A stretch of DNA of 64,000 nt from Deferribacteres bacterium (GTDB lineage Bacteria > Zhuqueibacterota > Zhuqueibacteria > Zhuqueibacterales > Geothermadaptataceae). Below the pieces are notes generated by a model. It saw only the letters and a list, made by a program, of their open reading frames with translations. It was not told the DNA's origin and did not search any database. A program made the translations under genes and the position numbers. Positions 53,492 through 61,799 of the stretch are shown here, piece by piece. The DNA is taken from NCBI GenBank assembly GCA_020633675.1, contig JACKDE010000007.1, forward strand, positions 74,381-138,380. The letters are read 5' to 3'. Within the stretch, counting starts at the first letter, position 1, and every line of letters starts with the position of its first letter.

Positions 53492-54073
53492 TTATTTAGC
53501 AACGGACTCAACTTGCTGAAAAACTGCACTTTTGGAGATCGGATCAATACCGCCGATTGCGGCCCTGCTATAAGCAGAAAACTCGGCTTCCGGCTGGAAC
53601 GACGTCGGCACGACACCAAAATCCGGTGGTTCGGGCTGCCAGTTTGCCGGCAAAACGATGTACTCGATGTCATTGTCGACATATTCTTCGGTGTTTTGCA
53701 TGTCTTTGAGCAAGTAGTATCCGGTAATTGAAACAAAGATCACCATAGCAGCGGTCGCAAATGCGAGCACGGGCCGGCGCATAAAGCGCGTCAACCAGGA
53801 TGTGGATTGGGACGGCAGCGCTATATTCGGCATCGCAAGGGTACGGGCGCGCATGCGTTCTGTTACCACATTCCAGGTGTTCTCAAAATAAGTATCACCC
53901 GGATCTGGCACGGCGCGCAATTGTAAAAGAAGAGAGGTTTTTTTGTATTCGGCTATGATATTTTTACATTGAATGCATTGTTCACAATGCTCATCTACAA
54001 CTTGTTGCAGCGTCTGCGGCAGCTCATTGTCCACGTAATCACATAGGTATCGCTGAATCTCATCACAGTGCAT
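53492..54073 (-). CDS. zinc-finger anti-sigma factor (zf-HC2)
   Basis: 193 residues with AGGAG 6 nt before the ATG. The N-terminal ZAS domain has the H-x3-C-x2-C motif, H29, C33 and C36 in EHCEQCIQC, after MHCDEIQRYLCDYVDNELP. One membrane helix (about 96-117) is followed by a periplasmic tail of about 75 residues. Known: such proteins hold an ECF sigma factor until a signal releases it. The gene starts 9 nt after the sigma gene, and its Shine-Dalgarno sequence lies in that gap. Confidence 0.92.
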   Translation of the reverse strand: MHCDEIQRYLCDYVDNELPQTLQQVVDEHCEQCIQCKNIIAEYKKTSLLLQLRAVPDPGDTYFENTWNVVTERMRARTLAMPNIALPSQSTSWLTRFMRRPVLAFATAAMVIFVSITGYYLLKDMQNTEEYVDNDIEYIVLPANWQPEPPDFGVVPTSFQPEAEFSAYSRAAIGGIDPISKSAVFQQVESVAK

Positions 54074-54082
54074 CTCCGGCTC

Positions 54083-54715
54083 CTAAGCTTGGGTATATTT
54101 CAAAAGGGTTCTGCGTAATTTTTTTCTGGCATGATGCAAATTGGTCCGCACCGTCACCAGGGAGCAATCGAGTATCTCCGAAATCGACTTTTTGGAAAAG
54201 CCTTCGACCTCATGCAAAATCACAACGGCTTTCTGTTGGGCAGGCAGCTCATCAACCGCTAAAGTAATCTGTTTTAGCAGTTCCTTGTTTTCTAAAACCT
54301 GGGTCGGATTTTTGACCCAGCGGCTGGTTGCAAGTTCAAACGTGGAAATATTATCAGGGCTTTCATCCAATGGCAGCATGCGGCGTTTGGTTCGGGCCTT
54401 GCGCAAATCGATGCTGAGGTTGGTCGCAATTTGGTAAAGCCAGGAATTGAAAGAACTGGTGTTACGCAAGCGATGGATATTCTTAAAAACCCGAATAAAC
54501 GTTTCCTGAACAACTTCATCTGCGTCCGTATGATTGCCGACCATCTGATATGCCAGAGTATAGACAACGCGGCAAAAACGCGTATACAATGCGCGATACG
54601 CCTGCTCGTCGCCTTCCTGGGCGAGCTTAATCATCTCTTCTTGCGAATCGTATGCCTGCTGCCGATGTGCTGATTGAAAGAGCGCTTGGGAATTTTGCAT
54701 GCGGGGCCAATCCAT
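54083..54715 (-). CDS. ECF RNA polymerase sigma factor (RpoE-like)
   Basis: 210 residues with sigma regions 2 and 4. Region 2 includes FCRVVYTLAYQMVGNHTDADEVVQETFIRVFKNIHRL and SSFNSWLYQIATNLSIDLRKA. Region 4 includes LPAQQKAVVILHEVEGFSKKSISEILDCSLVTVRTNLHHARKKLRRTL. It is first in a three-gene set with an anti-sigma factor and a lipoprotein. The N-terminal 25 residues are not part of the domain, so an internal start (ATG at 54700) is possible. It may also drive the MoxR/VWA genes downstream. Confidence 0.94.
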   Translation of the reverse strand: MDWPRMQNSQALFQSAHRQQAYDSQEEMIKLAQEGDEQAYRALYTRFCRVVYTLAYQMVGNHTDADEVVQETFIRVFKNIHRLRNTSSFNSWLYQIATNLSIDLRKARTKRRMLPLDESPDNISTFELATSRWVKNPTQVLENKELLKQITLAVDELPAQQKAVVILHEVEGFSKKSISEILDCSLVTVRTNLHHARKKLRRTLLKYTQA

Positions 54716-55031
54716 TTTGGGTTCATGTCATTTCGCCAACATAGACAGGGCAAAAAATCGAATGTTTAAGATAAAGTAAAAGAAAAATTATTTCAAGCAA
54801 AGCCTTTTTATCTCAATGTTTGTCTTTTGATTTAGCAAAGATTTTTGTAGGATAATTGTTCGTATATGATAAATTTGAATTTCTTTGGGGAATTTTGCCG
54901 GACGAACGTGCCAATCAGCGCGATTGTTCGATGATGAAGCGGCTTGCAAGGCATTTAACCTGCTCAGCAAAAACACTTTTGCATTTTGCTGAGCAGGAAA
55001 CACAAAGCAGGTCGTGCATAAGTTTGCAAAA
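54716..55031. other. divergent intergenic region between ECF sigma gene and mnmA
   Basis: 316 AT-rich bases with no credible gene. It should hold promoters for both flanking genes. The one clear structure is a strong inverted repeat at 54959-54997. Confidence 0.5.
54959..54997. promoter_or_regulatory. perfect 14-bp stem-loop in the mnmA leader
   Basis: CCTGCTCAGCAAAA (54959-54972) and TTTTGCTGAGCAGG (54984-54997) are exact reverse complements around an 11-nt loop, 34 nt before the mnmA ATG. It is not followed by a T-run on the plus strand. It could be a leader hairpin, a protein-binding palindrome or the end of a small RNA. Confidence 0.6.
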
Positions 55032-56087
55032 ATGAAAATCGCTGTATTGCTTTCGGGCGGTGTCGATAGTTCTGTTGCGCTCAGATTACTTTTGGAATCC
55101 GGGCAGCACGATGTCACCGCTTTTTATTTAAAAATTTGGCTCGAAGATGAAGTCGCTTTCCTGGGCGAATGCCCTTGGGAAGAAGACCTTATGTACTGTC
55201 GTGCTGTATGTGAGCAGGCAGGCGTACCGTTGGAGGTTGTATCGCTTCAGCAAGAGTATCAACAAAAAATTGTTGACTATGCTTTAGCTGAATTGCGTGC
55301 TGGCCGAACGCCAAGTTCCGATATACTGTGCAATCAGCGAATTAAATTCGGCGAATTCGATCATAAAATCGATACCAGCTTTGATAAGATTGCCAGCGGC
55401 CACTACGCCAATATCAGTTTTGATGGCAACGCTTATTTTCTGAAAAAGTCGCCGGATTCAGTCAAGGATCAAACGTATTTTCTGTCGCACCTTAGTCAAA
55501 GGCAATTGCGCAAGGCGCTGTTTCCGCTTGGCCCCTATACCAAGCGTGAAGTTCGCGCATTCGCTCAACGCTTTGATTTGCCAAATCAGGTGCGTAAGGA
55601 TAGCCAGGGAATTTGCTTTCTCGGAAAAATCAGCTACCCGCAATTCGTGAAGTTCCATCTTGGCGAGCAAGCGGGCGATATTGTTGAGATCGAAACCGGC
55701 CGTGTCCTTGGCCAGCACAACGGCTATTGGTTTCATACTATCGGCCAACGCCAGGGCCTTGGATTGGGGAATGGTCCCTGGTTTGTGGTTCGAAAAGATA
55801 TAAAAGAAAATCGCCTGTACGTCAGCCATCGTGAAAATCTGACAAATCATATCCGAAGCGCATTCGAGGTGGGTGATGTACACTGGATCAGCGAACCACC
55901 TAAACGATCCGAGCTCCAGATTAAAATTCGGCACGCACCGGAGTGCTTTGCCTGTACGATTCAAGCATGCCCGGACGGCAAGCTCGCCGTCAATATGGCG
56001 GCTGCTGAAACTGGCATTGCAGCCGGGCAGTTTGCCGTCTTTTATGATGGTGATACATGCCTGGGCGGTGGTATGATCGTCAGATAA
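55032..56087 (+). CDS. mnmA: tRNA-specific 2-thiouridylase
   Basis: 351 residues from the ATG at 55032, which places the PP-loop SGGVDSS at residues 8-14; an in-frame ATG lies 18 nt earlier. The catalytic cysteines are C100 (DILCNQRIKFG) and C195 (SQGICFLGK). The enzyme adenylates and thiolates U34 of tRNA Lys, Glu and Gln. Residues about 38-60 (WLEDEVAFLGECPWEEDLMYC) replace the short loop of E. coli MnmA and resemble the plant/organelle-type MnmA as I remember it. A strong stem-loop precedes the gene. Confidence 0.94.
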   Translation: MKIAVLLSGGVDSSVALRLLLESGQHDVTAFYLKIWLEDEVAFLGECPWEEDLMYCRAVCEQAGVPLEVVSLQQEYQQKIVDYALAELRAGRTPSSDILCNQRIKFGEFDHKIDTSFDKIASGHYANISFDGNAYFLKKSPDSVKDQTYFLSHLSQRQLRKALFPLGPYTKREVRAFAQRFDLPNQVRKDSQGICFLGKISYPQFVKFHLGEQAGDIVEIETGRVLGQHNGYWFHTIGQRQGLGLGNGPWFVVRKDIKENRLYVSHRENLTNHIRSAFEVGDVHWISEPPKRSELQIKIRHAPECFACTIQACPDGKLAVNMAAAETGIAAGQFAVFYDGDTCLGGGMIVR

Positions 56088-56170
56088 GTGACCCAAATCC
56101 CGAACATTCAACGCGTCCTGCAGCTTATGCGCAGAGCCGTTTATCTATTCATCTGATCGGAGGTTAACTC

Positions 56171-57007
56171 ATGAAGGCAATACGTATATTGCTGTTATCA
56201 ATTATTACCGTCGCATGGATTTCAGCATGTGGCACAAAAACAAATTATGAGACGGAACCCATGGACCCGAAAAATCCAGTAGTAAAAATGGAGACATCGA
56301 AAGGCGACATCTACATTGAGCTTTACGAACAAGATGCTCCTGAAACAGTTGCAAATTTCATCGGTTTGTCCGAAGGCACAAAAGAATTCACCGACCCGAA
56401 TACCAAGGCGAAGGTAACACGGCCATTTTACGATGGTCTGGTTTTTCATCGTGTGATCGACGGCTTCATGATTCAGGGCGGTTGTCCCCTCGGTACGGGA
56501 ACTGGCAACCCAGGCTACAAATTTCAAGATGAGATCAATGCGAAATCGCTTGGGCTGGACACCATGATCGTGGCGGAAGCGGCATTTGCGGGCCGCGATG
56601 CACAGATGTATGTGATCAACAAGCTTGGCATCCGTTCACAGCAGGAATTCCAGAGCCGAATGCAAGAAGTGCAACAAATGTTCTCTGAAGTAAGCAGCAT
56701 GAACCTTTATGATTTGTATCGGGAACTGGGCTATGCCTATGATGAAAGTCTGAATTCCCATGAAGCTGCTCGCGGCGTGATAGCGATGGCCAATTCCGGC
56801 CCCAACACCAACGGTTCCCAGTTTTTTATCAACCAAGTCGATACGCCTTATTTAAATGGCAAACATACCGTTTTTGGCAAAGTCATTAAAGGGATGGATG
56901 TTGTCGACGCTATCTGCAAAGTGCCTGTTGGCGAGGGCTCGAGACCAACAGAAGATGTAAAGATCATATCCGTTCGTGTTCACGAAAAGAGCGAGCACAC
57001 CTCGTGA
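56171..57007 (+). CDS. cyclophilin-type peptidyl-prolyl isomerase lipoprotein with insertion
   Basis: 278 residues with GGAGG well placed upstream. The lipobox WISAC puts the lipidated Cys at 20. Cyclophilin motifs are FYDGLVFHRVIDGFMIQGG (active-site Arg94) and GVIAMANSGPNTNGSQFFI. Between them, residues about 125-198 form an extra, mostly helical, Gln/Met-rich insertion absent from ordinary 160-residue cyclophilins. Anchored at the membrane facing the periplasm, it should assist folding of exported proteins. It overlaps xthA by 4 nt (GTGA). Confidence 0.92.
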   Translation: MKAIRILLLSIITVAWISACGTKTNYETEPMDPKNPVVKMETSKGDIYIELYEQDAPETVANFIGLSEGTKEFTDPNTKAKVTRPFYDGLVFHRVIDGFMIQGGCPLGTGTGNPGYKFQDEINAKSLGLDTMIVAEAAFAGRDAQMYVINKLGIRSQQEFQSRMQEVQQMFSEVSSMNLYDLYRELGYAYDESLNSHEAARGVIAMANSGPNTNGSQFFINQVDTPYLNGKHTVFGKVIKGMDVVDAICKVPVGEGSRPTEDVKIISVRVHEKSEHTS

Positions 57008-57756
57008 AGTTGATTTCCTGGAATGTCAATGGCATCCGCGCCGTTCTGCGCAAAGGCTGTATGAGCTTTTTTGAATCGTGCGATGCGGATGTGATTTGCA
57101 TTCAGGAAACCAAGGCACAGCCGGAGCAGGTTGATCTCGATCTGCCCGGCTATCAGGCCTTCTGGAACTCAGCGGAGCGCAAAGGCTATTCCGGTACCCT
57201 CATGTTAACCCGCCGCAAGCCAATGCAGATTTTCCCCGACATGGGAATTGCAGAGCATGATCGTGAAGGCCGCGTGCTTACCGCTGAATTTGAAAGCTTT
57301 TATCTCACCACCGTCTACACGCCAAATTCGCAGCGCGGTTTGACCCGGCTGGATTACCGCATGCAATGGGATCGCGATTTCCTATCCTTCGTGAAAAATC
57401 TGGAAAAGAGCAAGCCAGTTATATTTTGTGGCGATCTCAATGTTGCCCACAAGGAAATCGATCTCGCCAATCCGAAAAGCAATGTGAACAACCATGGATT
57501 TACGCCACAGGAGCGGCAAGGCTTCGACAATATTGTACAAGCCGGCTTCGTCGATACGTTTCGCGAGTTCACGCAGGGACCGGGCCATTATACATGGTGG
57601 AGTCCGATGTTTCATGCGCGAACACGCAACGTCGGCTGGCGTATTGATTATTTCTGCACTTCCAACTCATTGCTAACGCGGCTAAAGGATGCCAGTATAC
57701 TTGCTGATGTAATGGGTTCGGACCATTGCCCGGTTTCGATCGATTTGCACGAATAG
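57004..57756 (+). CDS. xthA: exodeoxyribonuclease III / AP endonuclease
   Basis: 250 residues from a GTG overlapping the isomerase stop. ExoIII motifs are ISWNVNGIRA at the start, ICIQETKA (metal Glu), VYTPNSQRGL, GDLNVAHKEIDLANPKSN, WRIDYF and the C-terminal SDHCPVSI with the catalytic Asp-His. It cuts DNA at abasic sites and degrades 3' ends in base-excision repair. RecQ follows on the same strand, so DNA-repair genes are adjacent, though a 118-nt gap to the likely recQ start leaves operon membership open. Confidence 0.95.
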   Translation: MKLISWNVNGIRAVLRKGCMSFFESCDADVICIQETKAQPEQVDLDLPGYQAFWNSAERKGYSGTLMLTRRKPMQIFPDMGIAEHDREGRVLTAEFESFYLTTVYTPNSQRGLTRLDYRMQWDRDFLSFVKNLEKSKPVIFCGDLNVAHKEIDLANPKSNVNNHGFTPQERQGFDNIVQAGFVDTFREFTQGPGHYTWWSPMFHARTRNVGWRIDYFCTSNSLLTRLKDASILADVMGSDHCPVSIDLHE

Positions 57757-57874
57757 AAACTCTCCTCCGGCCAGCAAAGGGTATTTTGTCACTCATCTCT
57801 TGTGTCTGATTCGCAATCTGTTATCTTGCAAAAAATTTACCCTGAAATCTTTTTGGATATGTTTCATCCTATTC

Positions 57875-60190
57875 ATGGCGACTGTTTCTGACATGCTCGA
57901 GCAGGCCCAGTTGGATCTGCAGCGTATTTTTGGTTATCGCACGTTCCGGCCCGGCCAAAAAGACATCCTTGAAGCCGTACTTCAGCAAAATAGTGCATTA
58001 GTCATCATGCCTACTGGCGGGGGCAAATCTCTCTGCTTTCAGCTTCCTGCTCTGCAAAAAAGCGGCTTGACGCTGGTGGTTTCGCCACTGATCTCCCTTA
58101 TGAAGGATCAGGTCGATAGCTTGCAACTCTCCGGCTACCCGGCAACCTTTATTAACTCAAGCCTATCGATAACCGAGCAGCAGCAGCGCGTCAATGCGAT
58201 GCGGGCAGGCGAATACAAACTTATTTACATTGCCCCGGAGCGCTTCAGCAGCGCTTATTTCATGGATCAAATCCGTGCCATGCAGATCGATCTCTTGGCT
58301 GTGGATGAGGCGCATTGCATTTCACAATGGGGCCATGATTTCAGGCCGGCATACACCAGGTTAAAACGTGTTCGCGAACAGCTTGGAAATGTCCAAACAA
58401 TTGCACTCACCGCCACCGCTACGCAAATTGTGCAAAAAGACATCGTCGATCAGCTTGGCATCCTTGAACATCAAAAATTTGTGGCAGGCTTCGATCGCCC
58501 CAACCTGCATTTTGCTGTCGATTCCTTTCATGATAAACTCGAAGGTGTGCTCAACTTTGTTCAAAACAATGCTGGTGTGGGCATTGTCTATGCCGCTACC
58601 CGAAAAAATGTTGAGCAAGTTGTTACCGCGTTGCGTGTAGCTAAAATCTCATGCGCTGCCTATCATGCCGGTTTGCCGCCACAGGAGCGCAGGCAAGTTC
58701 AGGAAGCGTTTTTGCAGGAAAAGATCCGAGTGATCGTGGCGACCAATGCTTTTGGCATGGGTATCGATAAATCGAACGTGCGGTTTGTGCTGCATTTTGG
58801 AATGCCCGGTTCATTGGAGGCTTACTATCAGGAAGCCGGACGTGCAGGGCGCGATGGCGAGCGCTCAGAATGTGTGCTTTTTTACAGCCCTGAAGATCGT
58901 TTTGTACAGGAATTTTTCATCGCCAACAACAATCCTGAGCTCGAGCTCCTTGTCGAAGCTTCAAACTTGTTGCAAAAAAACAGGGCAGAATTCAGCCAAT
59001 TCATTCCTCTGCAGAGCGAGGCGTTGGCCACCATGCTGGGCTTGCAAGACAATATGTTTGCGCTTGAAAGCATCATGCGCATGCTCGCACATCTCGGCCA
59101 TATCACTGCAGTCGGCGGAAACCGGAATGAAATCTTCATCAGGCTCATTAAAAATCCATCGCAACCGGATGATTCAATAATTTTGCAGCACTACCAGGCA
59201 TTGCAGGCAATCGACGAGCTGCAAAATGGCTGGTGGCACACAACGCTTGCTGAAGTTGCACAAATCCTGCAGCAGAACCTATCTGCAGTTCTCCTGCTTC
59301 TCAACCAACTCGCCGAAGTGAACATCATCGAGCTGGCCGGTCCTTTTGAAAACCGAGGCTATTTTTTATTGCAGCAAGCTGAGCCGGAAAAATGGCAAAA
59401 GTATCTATCGCAGCGCTACGATGATGCAATGCAACGTCTTGAAGAAATGGTGCGTTTTTGCCAAACGACCATCTGCCGACGACAGTTTATTTTGAGCTAC
59501 TTCGGTGAATCCAAATCAAAAACAACATGTGATACGTGTGATAATTGCACCCGTGAAATGGTTAGCTCGGCAGAAAACACTGAACTGGTGCAAAAAATTC
59601 TGAGTTGCGTGATGCGAATGCATGAGCAATACGGGGTGGTCCTCGTTGCCGAAGTGCTGGCGGGCAGCAGTTCGGCAAAGGCGAGTCGCTTCTCGCATTT
59701 GTCGACTTACGGTCTGCTCGGCAACATGAGCCTTGACGAAATCAAGCGTGAAATACGGCGAACGCTTTCAGCCGGCTATTTGCGCTCGAACAGCGGCAAA
59801 TACCCGATATTGAGCGTAACGCCAGCAGGACAGGATGTTTTGCGAGGCTTGGTTGAAGCCGCTTTGCCCGATCCTGGCGAAGATGCAATTGAAAGAAGAC
59901 GCCATGCTCAAAGTCGCTACGATCCACAGCTTTTTGAAGCATTGCGGCAGTTGCGAACCGGCATGGCGCGCAGCCGGAATATTCCGCCATACGTGATTTT
60001 CTCTGATAGGTCTTTGAAAGAAATGGCAACCTTTTATCCGATCAGCGAGCAGGCTTTTCGGCAAATCAATGGTGTTGGTGAAGAAAAAATGCGCACCTTG
60101 GCGCCGAAATTCATGAAATTAATCAAAGAATACGTGGCGCATCATCGCGCAGAAGCCAAGTTTAGCCCTGCTAATCAATCAAATATCTAA
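57875..60190 (+). CDS. recQ: ATP-dependent DNA helicase RecQ
   Basis: About 771 residues from the ATG at 57875; the frame is open to 57800 and another ATG lies at 57893. RecQ motifs are FGYRTFRPGQ, MPTGGGKSLCFQLPAL (Walker A), VDEAHCISQWGHDFRPAY and ATNAFGMGIDKSNVRFVLHFGMPGSLEAYYQEAGRAGRDG. The zinc cysteines lie in CQTTICRRQ...CDTCDNC. An RQC winged helix and a C-terminal HRDC domain (FEALRQLRTGMARSRNIPPYVIFSD) follow. It is longer than E. coli RecQ (about 610) because of an expanded region between the helicase core and the zinc module (about 375-540). Confidence 0.94.
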   Translation: MATVSDMLEQAQLDLQRIFGYRTFRPGQKDILEAVLQQNSALVIMPTGGGKSLCFQLPALQKSGLTLVVSPLISLMKDQVDSLQLSGYPATFINSSLSITEQQQRVNAMRAGEYKLIYIAPERFSSAYFMDQIRAMQIDLLAVDEAHCISQWGHDFRPAYTRLKRVREQLGNVQTIALTATATQIVQKDIVDQLGILEHQKFVAGFDRPNLHFAVDSFHDKLEGVLNFVQNNAGVGIVYAATRKNVEQVVTALRVAKISCAAYHAGLPPQERRQVQEAFLQEKIRVIVATNAFGMGIDKSNVRFVLHFGMPGSLEAYYQEAGRAGRDGERSECVLFYSPEDRFVQEFFIANNNPELELLVEASNLLQKNRAEFSQFIPLQSEALATMLGLQDNMFALESIMRMLAHLGHITAVGGNRNEIFIRLIKNPSQPDDSIILQHYQALQAIDELQNGWWHTTLAEVAQILQQNLSAVLLLLNQLAEVNIIELAGPFENRGYFLLQQAEPEKWQKYLSQRYDDAMQRLEEMVRFCQTTICRRQFILSYFGESKSKTTCDTCDNCTREMVSSAENTELVQKILSCVMRMHEQYGVVLVAEVLAGSSSAKASRFSHLSTYGLLGNMSLDEIKREIRRTLSAGYLRSNSGKYPILSVTPAGQDVLRGLVEAALPDPGEDAIERRRHAQSRYDPQLFEALRQLRTGMARSRNIPPYVIFSDRSLKEMATFYPISEQAFRQINGVGEEKMRTLAPKFMKLIKEYVAHHRAEAKFSPANQSNI

Positions 60191-60255
60191 ATTAAGCCAA
60201 AAAGGGGGGGAAGTCATATACATCCGTTACTTTAATTCCTTTTCCGGAGGGCAAA

Positions 60256-61530
60256 ATGTACAAACCTTTCCGAACCATGTCAGGGATCATCAGCCTGATC
60301 TTTTTGCTTCAAGGCTGTTCCCAACAGACGTCCGATGCGGATCTGGCCGCTACCGCAAAATCCATCCATGAGCGCGTGCTCACCATCGACACACATGATG
60401 ACATTCCTGCCAATTTTGCAACGGCAGAAGTCGATCCACTTAATGCGGATCGGCAGGTGACGATCGAAAAGATGAATGCCGGCAAACTCGATGCTGGTTT
60501 CTTCATCGTATATGTTGGACAGACTGAGCGCACACCCGAAAACTATGAGAAGGCCAAACAAGATGCCATGGTAAAATTCGAAGCAATCCATCGCATGACC
60601 GAAGAAATGTATCCAGATAAAATTGAATTGGCTTATACGGCTGATGACATTGAGCGCATCAATGCCAGTGGCAAGCTTGTGGCCTGTATCGGCATCGAAA
60701 ATGGCTATGTCATCGGAAAGGATTTGAGCCTGCTGGAGAAATATCATCAGTTAGGCGCACGCTACATTACGCTCTCGCACGGCGGGCATAATGATATTTG
60801 TGATTCGTCCACACCTCGCGAGCATTTGGGAGATGGTGAAGAAGAGCATGGTGGTGTGAGCTCTTTTGGCGAGCAAGTCATTGCCGAAATGAATCGCCTG
60901 GGCATTATGGTCGATGTCTCGCACATCTCCAAAAAATCCAGCCTTGATGCTATGCGGCTGAGTAAGGCGCCGGTTATTGCTTCGCATTCGAGCACCCGGG
61001 CTCTGTGCGATCATCCGCGCAACATGGACGATGAGCAATTGCTTGCCCTCAAAGAAAATGGCGGAGTTGCACAAATGGTTGCGCTTGGCTCATATGTCAA
61101 AGTTGCTTCGCCCGAGCGGATTGCGGCAGAAGATTCTCTGATACAAATGATGGGTTACCAAAGCCGGCGTGAAATGTTTCGCAACTGGGATAAAATCTCA
61201 GATGAACAACGCGAGCAACTGGCAGCGATGCGCGCAAAGATAGATGAGCGTTTTCCTCCTGCAAGCGTCAAGGATTTTGTCGATCATATCGATTATGCCG
61301 TCAAGCTGATTGGCGTCGATCATGTCGGTATCAGCTCCGACTTTGACGGTGGCGGTGGTGTTGTCGGCTGGAACGATGCCAGCGAAACCGGCAATGTGAC
61401 AGAAGAACTGGTGCGTCGCGGTTATTCTGAAGAAGATATAGCCAAGATTTGGGGCGGCAATCTGCTGCGGGTCTTGCGCGATGTCGAGCGTGTTGCCGGT
61501 GAATTGCAGAGTCAGACAGCCAGCAATTAA
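60256..61530 (+). CDS. membrane dipeptidase (M19, renal dipeptidase family) lipoprotein
   Basis: 424 residues with GGAGGG ideally placed upstream. The lipobox is LLQGC. Zinc ligands of the M19 barrel are visible: the H-x-D motif in TIDTHDDIP, Glu in CIGIENGY, His in MVDVSHISKKS and His in VIASHSSTRAL. DHVGISSDFDGGGG supplies the late Asp. These enzymes split dipeptides, including D-containing ones. The lipid anchor places it in the periplasm, so peptide scavenging or cell-wall turnover is likely. Confidence 0.93.
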   Translation: MYKPFRTMSGIISLIFLLQGCSQQTSDADLAATAKSIHERVLTIDTHDDIPANFATAEVDPLNADRQVTIEKMNAGKLDAGFFIVYVGQTERTPENYEKAKQDAMVKFEAIHRMTEEMYPDKIELAYTADDIERINASGKLVACIGIENGYVIGKDLSLLEKYHQLGARYITLSHGGHNDICDSSTPREHLGDGEEEHGGVSSFGEQVIAEMNRLGIMVDVSHISKKSSLDAMRLSKAPVIASHSSTRALCDHPRNMDDEQLLALKENGGVAQMVALGSYVKVASPERIAAEDSLIQMMGYQSRREMFRNWDKISDEQREQLAAMRAKIDERFPPASVKDFVDHIDYAVKLIGVDHVGISSDFDGGGGVVGWNDASETGNVTEELVRRGYSEEDIAKIWGGNLLRVLRDVERVAGELQSQTASN

Positions 61531-61540
61531 GCATGCTGTT

Positions 61541-61587
61541 TGCATTCTGTATTGATCTTCAATAAAATTGATATCGACCAGAATGCA
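61541..61587. terminator. weak stem-loop after the dipeptidase gene
   Basis: TGCATTCTG (61541-61549) and CAGAATGCA (61579-61587) are exact complements with a 29-nt AT-rich loop, 10 nt beyond the stop codon. There is no clear T-run, so terminator use is uncertain. Confidence 0.3.
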
Positions 61588-61799
61588 GTTCGGGACCTTT
61601 TAGCCTGCATTATTCATAAATTGCCAAGTTGCGATCACTCTTCAGCAAGGTCAGGCCCGTTCAGGCGGGTACATTGAAAAGCATCTATGTTAATTATTTA
61701 TTATGACTTAGCGTCTGAACAACAACGAGGTTTGTGAATAATGTAAGCTATATCAATAAAATGTCGGCAATGAAATGACAAAGAGGAGGGCGGTTAAGA

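Noticed and set aside
55458..56111. 217-codon open frame on the minus strand.
   Set aside because: It is antisense to mnmA, which carries both catalytic cysteines.
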